Source: an uncultured Bacteroidota bacterium (GTDB lineage Bacteria; Bacteroidota; Bacteroidia; Chitinophagales; Chitinophagaceae). From it: a stretch of 64,000 nt of DNA. Position 1 is the first letter of the stretch, and every line of letters starts with the position of its first letter. Positions 60,812 through 64,000 of this stretch are shown here, in pieces. A model generated the notes under the pieces. The model was not told the DNA's origin, ran no database searches, and saw only the letters and a list, made by a program, of their open reading frames with translations. The DNA lies in assembly GCA_903887415.1 (NCBI GenBank), contig CAISPO010000071.1, positions 88,179-152,178 on the forward strand. Direction: 5' to 3'. A program made the position numbers and the translations under genes.

Positions 60812-61807
60812 TTATGCCGAATGGTTTTTAAGGCAATCTTCCAGTAATTCCCCGTAAAAATCCATCAGGGTGCGGCCAGAGGACCTTACCTGCTGGGGTA
60901 CAATGCTGTTCTCACTTTGTCCCGGCATCGTATTCACTTCCAGGAAAAAAAGTTTGTTGGTATTGCGCTGCAGTATAAAGTCCATGCGCACAATGCCCCG
61001 GCAGTTGAGGTGCCGGTATATGAAAGATGCCTTGCTTTCCAGTTGTTCCTTCAGGCTGTTATCTATCTTAGCCGGCGTGATCTCTTTGGTAACCCCAGGG
61101 GTATATTTCGCTTCGTAATCAAAAAACTCATTTTTGCTTACTATCTCCGTGGCCGGGAGTGCATGTAAATAGCCATTTGCTCTGTACACCCCTATTGTCA
61201 GCTCCCTGCCCTCTATAAACTCTTCTATCAGCACCTGGTTATCTTCCTTAAACGCCTTCTCTATTGCGGGCAGCAATTCTTCCACATGCTTTACCTTGCT
61301 TACCCCAAGACTGCTGCCGCTTTCATTGGGCTTTACGAAAACGGGCAGTTTCAACTGGTCCAGTACAGCACCCATAGAGTATGGCTCGCTCTTTATCAGG
61401 TGCACCGAATTGGCAATGTTCACCACATTAAAAGCCTTGACCACTTTATTGCAATAGCTTTTGTTGAACGTCAATGCAGATACTATGGAGTTGCAGGTGG
61501 TGTAAGGTATCTGCAGCATATCCAGGTAGCCCTGGAAGCGACCGTCCTCGCCCGGTGTGCCATGCATGGCGATGAACACGCAATCGAATTTTATTTTTTC
61601 ACCATTTACTGTTAGCGAAAAATCATTCTTATCGACATCGGTCTTTTTGCCGCCGGCTTCGTAATACCACTCTTCCTTGGTGATAATAATCTTGAAGACA
61701 TTATATAGCTTCTCGTCCAGGTTTTTTTCTATGGTCTCAGCAGTTTGTATAGAAATTACATATTCTCCCGAATACCCGCCTGCGAGCAATGCTATATTTT
61801 TCCTCAT
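60812..61807 (-). CDS. ddl: D-alanine--D-alanine ligase
   Basis: A 331-residue ATP-grasp ligase that makes the D-Ala-D-Ala dipeptide of peptidoglycan in the cytoplasm. It begins NIALLAGGYSGEYVISIQTAE (usual GGxSxE), has VFIAMHGTPGEDGRFQGYLDML, FVKPNESGSSLGVSKV, EEFIEGRELTIGVYR, GIVRMDFILQ and LEVNTMPGQSENSIVPQQVRSSG. Motif order and length fit Ddl fully. It is the first gene of the operon with PASTA, T9SS and rhodanese genes. Promoter box TACCTTTG lies 25 bp before the ATG. Confidence 0.96.
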   Translation of the reverse strand: MRKNIALLAGGYSGEYVISIQTAETIEKNLDEKLYNVFKIIITKEEWYYEAGGKKTDVDKNDFSLTVNGEKIKFDCVFIAMHGTPGEDGRFQGYLDMLQIPYTTCNSIVSALTFNKSYCNKVVKAFNVVNIANSVHLIKSEPYSMGAVLDQLKLPVFVKPNESGSSLGVSKVKHVEELLPAIEKAFKEDNQVLIEEFIEGRELTIGVYRANGYLHALPATEIVSKNEFFDYEAKYTPGVTKEITPAKIDNSLKEQLESKASFIYRHLNCRGIVRMDFILQRNTNKLFFLEVNTMPGQSENSIVPQQVRSSGRTLMDFYGELLEDCLKNHSA

Positions 61808-61832
61808 TGTTTGGTCTAAGAATTGATGCTGC

Positions 61833-61840
61833 CAAAGGTA
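61833..61840 (-). promoter_or_regulatory. -7 promoter box (TACCTTTG) of ddl
   Basis: Minus-strand TACCTTTG is a full match to TAnnTTTG and would give a leader of about 20 nt. Confidence 0.55.
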
Positions 61841-61975
61841 ATAGAAATACTAAATTTAAAAGTTAAAATTCGTCTGAACCTTTCCCGATAGCTATCTGGA
61901 CTGATTAAAGTATAACATGATTACAAATTGGGTAGAGTACGATCTCCCCTTTTAGCTTTTTGACCCTTTACCTCT

Positions 61976-62401
61976 TTAACCTTCCTTCCTCCTATCCTTT
62001 ACAGGTATCACCAGTTTCAGGCCTGACCATACATCATCCACAGCGCATACTTTAATATCCACAAGCCCAATGCTCAATGCAGTATCCCGGATCAGGTTTT
62101 CACTCACATCGCTCATTACCCTGGCCGTTTTTTTAGGCCACGATACCCAGATCATGCCATTCTGTACGATCCCATTTTTCAATTTTGGTAATAGTTGGGC
62201 TAGCTCTTTTTCGTCTTTGGTAAAGAAATGTATAAGGTCCACTTTTTGCTTTCCTACGGTTATATCTATGTCTTCCGGCATATCGGTGAAAAGATCCAGG
62301 TAATACTCTGGCGCATTTACCAGTTTCAACTTAAAGCCCGGCTTTATCCCCAGCTTTTTAGCCAGTGGCGTTTTTGAATATCCGAAATGGTCGTGAGTCA
62401 T
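61976..62401 (-). CDS. DUF3052-family protein
   Basis: A 141-residue soluble protein. GYSKTPLAKKLGIKPGFKLKLVNAPEYY is the usual DUF3052 N-terminus, followed by DLIHFFTKDEKELAQLLPKLK and GMIWVSWPKKTARV..., ending DIKVCAVDDVWSGLKLVIPVKDRR. Function is not known; the fold resembles methyltransferase-like helper proteins without catalytic residues. The first five residues (MTHDH) are encoded by the GACTCAC heptamer tract that continues upstream (62389-62422), so the start codon is repeat-derived. Confidence 0.87.
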   Translation of the reverse strand: MTHDHFGYSKTPLAKKLGIKPGFKLKLVNAPEYYLDLFTDMPEDIDITVGKQKVDLIHFFTKDEKELAQLLPKLKNGIVQNGMIWVSWPKKTARVMSDVSENLIRDTALSIGLVDIKVCAVDDVWSGLKLVIPVKDRRKEG

Positions 62402-62422
62402 GGGTCGTAAGTCGTAAGTCCG
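62389..62422 (-). repeat. GACTTAC-type heptamer tract overlapping the DUF3052 start
   Basis: On the minus strand five units in register: GACTTAC, GACTTAC, GACCCAT, GACTCAC, GACCATT. The ATG of the gene lies across the third-fourth units. Confidence 0.85.
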
Positions 62423-62505
62423 TTTTTACTAGATCTGTCTTTGGCACCAAAGTTCATAAAGGGTACTGACATCAGAAAATTTCAATGAACACACATCATA
62501 TTTCT

Positions 62506-62513
62506 TACCTTTA
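62506..62513 (+). promoter_or_regulatory. -7 box (TACCTTTA) four bases before the Uma2 gene ATG
   Basis: TACCTTTA, then TACC, then ATG at 62518, the same spacing as at 26576 and 43327. It favours 62518 over the ATG at 62485. Confidence 0.45.
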
Positions 62514-62517
62514 TACC

Positions 62518-63103
62518 ATGATAATTGATGAACCAGCCGTAACCTACAGAAAAGATAAATACTCTATACCAGAATACCTGGAAATGGAAAATGCTGCGAC
62601 TGAAAAGCACGAGTATTATAAGGGTGAGTTCTTCGCTATGTCTGGCGGAACTATATCACATAGTACGATTGGCGGGAATGTCTATCATTCATTAAGAAAA
62701 AGACTAAATGGCACATCTTGCAAGCCGTTCAATAGTGATACAAGAATTCACATCGAAAAAAAACACGCTTTTTACCTATCCGGATGTCTCGGTTATCTGC
62801 GGAAAAATAGAGACATTGAATGATGATAACCAGAATGTATTGAATCCCACCGTGATCTTTGAAGTGCTTTCACCATCCACAAAAGGATATGATCTTGGAG
62901 AGAAATTCAGGCTATACCAGGACATCCCTACCTTGAAAGAATATATGGTTATTGACTCTGATGCGGTGGACGTAAGAATATGGAGCAATACTAAAAATGA
63001 TAGTTGGCAACTTGCTGTTTATCAAAATATTGAAGACGCAGTTGAATTACAGAGCTTGAACATTTCGTTGCCGCTGAAAGAGATGTACGAAAGCGTTTTT
63101 TGA
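62518..63103 (+). pseudogene. Uma2-family (DUF820) nuclease-like gene with frameshift
   Basis: Two overlapping frames together make a standard Uma2 protein of about 195 residues. The first (62518-62823) has YSIPEYLEMENAATEKHEYYKGEFFAMSGGTISHSTIGGNVYHSLRKRL and SDTRIHIEKK; the second continues NTLFTYPDVSVICGKIE...NPTVIFEVLSPSTKGYDLGEKF...LKEYMVIDSD, with the PD-(D/E)xK acidic residues. They join at an A8 tract (62756-62763): A7 would restore the frame (EKNT). An indel in the genome, a sequencing error, or a slippery phase-variable tract are all possible. Uma2 proteins have unknown role. Confidence 0.85.
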
Positions 63104-63115
63104 TGCCACGATTCC

Positions 63116-63736
63116 TCACACTTTTTTCCATTGATGCTGCCCACCATCCCTGCAGCCATCTTCTGACGGCTCAGACACTACGTTAATTATAGTGCTGCAT
63201 TTCTTGCATATATATTTATGGTCGCCTACCTGTCCCAGCTTTATCCAGTGGTGGGCATGCGCCTTCTCGCAGCCCGTAATGCTGGCCTCGGTGTTTTTCT
63301 GGATGTATATACTACAGTGCCTGCATTGATACCAGTGTACTACCATTTGCGGCGTGATCACCAGGTTCTGCTTGCGCTTTTTTTTCTTTGGTGCATACCG
63401 GTATAAGGCCCCGGCAACTATAGCGATAAGCGCGAGGACACAGCCGCCAAATATGTAAATGGTATTACTATCATCGGCATCATCTTCAATCAGCGGGGCG
63501 GCTTTTTCCTGTAGGTATTTTTTTTGCACAAATCCATCGGCGCCGTTGTAATGTATTTTATACCATTCTTTGTCTATAGCGGTAGCTTCAACTGTGGAGT
63601 TTTTTCCTAAATGACCTAATGTTTTGGAATGCAGATCTTTATACGTAAATACTTTAGTATCACTTCCGGTAATATATTGCGTGGCCCACAGCGGAGAGGT
63701 GATCAAATATAGGGATATAGTAAATAGATATTTCAT
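63116..63736 (-). CDS. SH3b membrane protein with two zinc ribbons
   Basis: A 206-residue protein. A signal peptide (1-18, ending LWA) precedes an extracytoplasmic bacterial SH3 domain (about 22-77: VFTYKDLHSKTLGHLGKNSTVEATAIDKEWYKIHYNGADGFVQKKYL). A membrane helix follows (about 91-112), then a basic segment KKKKRKQ and two zinc-ribbon-like modules in the cytoplasm: YQCRHCSIYIQ...GCEKAHAHHW and YICKKCSTIIN...GCRDGGQHQW, each CxxC...C...H. The pairing of a periplasmic SH3 and cytoplasmic ribbons is unusual. Unknown function. -7 box TAATTTTG lies 22 bp upstream. Confidence 0.78.
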   Translation of the reverse strand: MKYLFTISLYLITSPLWATQYITGSDTKVFTYKDLHSKTLGHLGKNSTVEATAIDKEWYKIHYNGADGFVQKKYLQEKAAPLIEDDADDSNTIYIFGGCVLALIAIVAGALYRYAPKKKKRKQNLVITPQMVVHWYQCRHCSIYIQKNTEASITGCEKAHAHHWIKLGQVGDHKYICKKCSTIINVVSEPSEDGCRDGGQHQWKKV

Positions 63737-63758
63737 TACCAGAAACAGAGATATACTG

Positions 63759-63766
63759 CAAAATTA
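63759..63766 (-). promoter_or_regulatory. -7 promoter box (TAATTTTG) of the SH3/zinc-ribbon gene
   Basis: Minus-strand TAATTTTG matches TAnnTTTG, 22 bp upstream of the ATG at 63736. Confidence 0.5.
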
Positions 63767-63800
63767 AGCGATTACTGATTCATGAGGTATAATAAAAAAA

Positions 63801-63836
63801 ATAAAACCACTCACAGTCCGACTGCGGCGGTTTTAT
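63801..63836 (-). terminator. Intrinsic terminator
   Basis: ATAAAACC (63801-63808) pairs with GGTTTTAT (63829-63836), with an inner CAGT/ACTG stem, then a T-rich run in the minus direction. It follows the partial gene at the right edge. Confidence 0.75.
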
Positions 63837-63859
63837 TCATTATAGCTAAAGGATGTTCC

Positions 63860-64000
63860 TTATTTAAGCATTGCTACTGCATCTGCTGCTTTTACGTTCA
63901 TTTGTGGCGCTAAAGAGCGTGCATCGTCATAATAGGCGAGCAGGATCTTATAGCCGGCGCATTTTTCGCCAAGTACGTTGGCCTCACAGCCAGCATACCC
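63860..64000 (-). CDS. 3' end of a gene cut by the window edge
   Basis: On the minus strand the frame is open from the right edge to TAA at 63860-63862, giving 46 residues: GYAGCEANVLGEKCAGYKIL followed by LAYYDDARSLAPQMNVKAAD and AVAMLK. Two Cys residues (GCE, EKC) are conserved-looking. The short visible part does not identify a family. It is followed by the terminator at 63801-63836, and the SH3/zinc-ribbon gene starts beyond that, in the same direction. Confidence 0.75.
   Translation of the reverse strand, partial: GYAGCEANVLGEKCAGYKILLAYYDDARSLAPQMNVKAADAVAMLK

Noticed and set aside
1..64000. tRNA, rRNA or other stable RNA genes
   Set aside because: No cloverleaf-like or rRNA sequence was noticed by eye in the gaps; a covariance-model scan would be needed to exclude small RNAs.

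Overview
The window is chromosomal DNA of a member of the Bacteroidota, most likely a Chitinophagales/Sphingobacteriales-type organism. The evidence is secreted proteins ending in type IX secretion (T9SS) sorting domains, promoter boxes of the Bacteroidota form TAnnTTTG, few Shine-Dalgarno sequences, fused alpha/beta 2-oxoacid dehydrogenase E1, 7TMR-DISM histidine kinases, YfhO and DUF3052 proteins. No rRNA, tRNA or CRISPR array was seen. Almost all of the DNA is coding; only two gene-free gaps exceed 300 bp.

Layout. 1-6.7 kb: a 5'-partial arylsulfotransferase-like gene, a half-size EamA transporter, a Lys/Thr-rich exported peptide, a large T9SS-secreted M4 metalloprotease and a family-2 glycosyltransferase. 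6.8-14.0 kb: a signalling block. A receiver-only regulator is divergent from a packed five-gene operon: ThiF-nitroreductase fusion (Rv1355c family), GNAT-like acyltransferase, 7TM histidine kinase, receiver-kinase hybrid, stand-alone receiver. I regard this as the best candidate for an undescribed system. 14.1-29.2 kb: mostly housekeeping (HMG-CoA lyase, AlkZ-like winged-helix protein, HSDL2-like SDR, M15 peptidase, rlmB, nucleoid-associated protein, ffh, A-type Fe-S carrier, frr, M28 peptidase, orphan DppC-type permease), plus a double-OmpA protein with 15 Ala/Lys-rich repeats and a lipoprotein gene broken by an in-frame stop.

29.2-35.0 kb is an accessory island. A T9SS protein gene carries a +1 frameshift and is also split by a 3,899-bp IS1595-family transposon with 30-bp perfect terminal inverted repeats and an 8-bp target duplication. 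The transposon carries a DUF433/DUF5615 toxin-antitoxin pair with a coupled third small gene, and two unknown genes including a lipoprotein. The whole island sits between two perfect 39-bp copies of the 3' end of the upstream permease gene, as if a circle had inserted there.

35.0-64.0 kb returns to the core genome: a Kir channel/flippase/YfhO operon, fused E1 dehydrogenase, an orphan MNT nucleotidyltransferase, nadE, an exported bleomycin-hydrolase-like peptidase, tandem OmpA lipoproteins, an LTA4-hydrolase-like M1 peptidase, an ABC exporter pair, an outer-membrane beta-barrel protein, a ddl-PASTA-T9SS-rhodanese operon, DUF3052, a frameshifted Uma2 gene and an SH3/zinc-ribbon membrane protein.

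Across the window, intergenic gaps hold two families of degenerate heptanucleotide repeats (GACTTAC-like and GAATTTG-like) placed just before start codons, and a dispersed 28-bp palindrome (arm GTAGAGACGCAA). All functional calls rest on reading the sequence; no database search was run.
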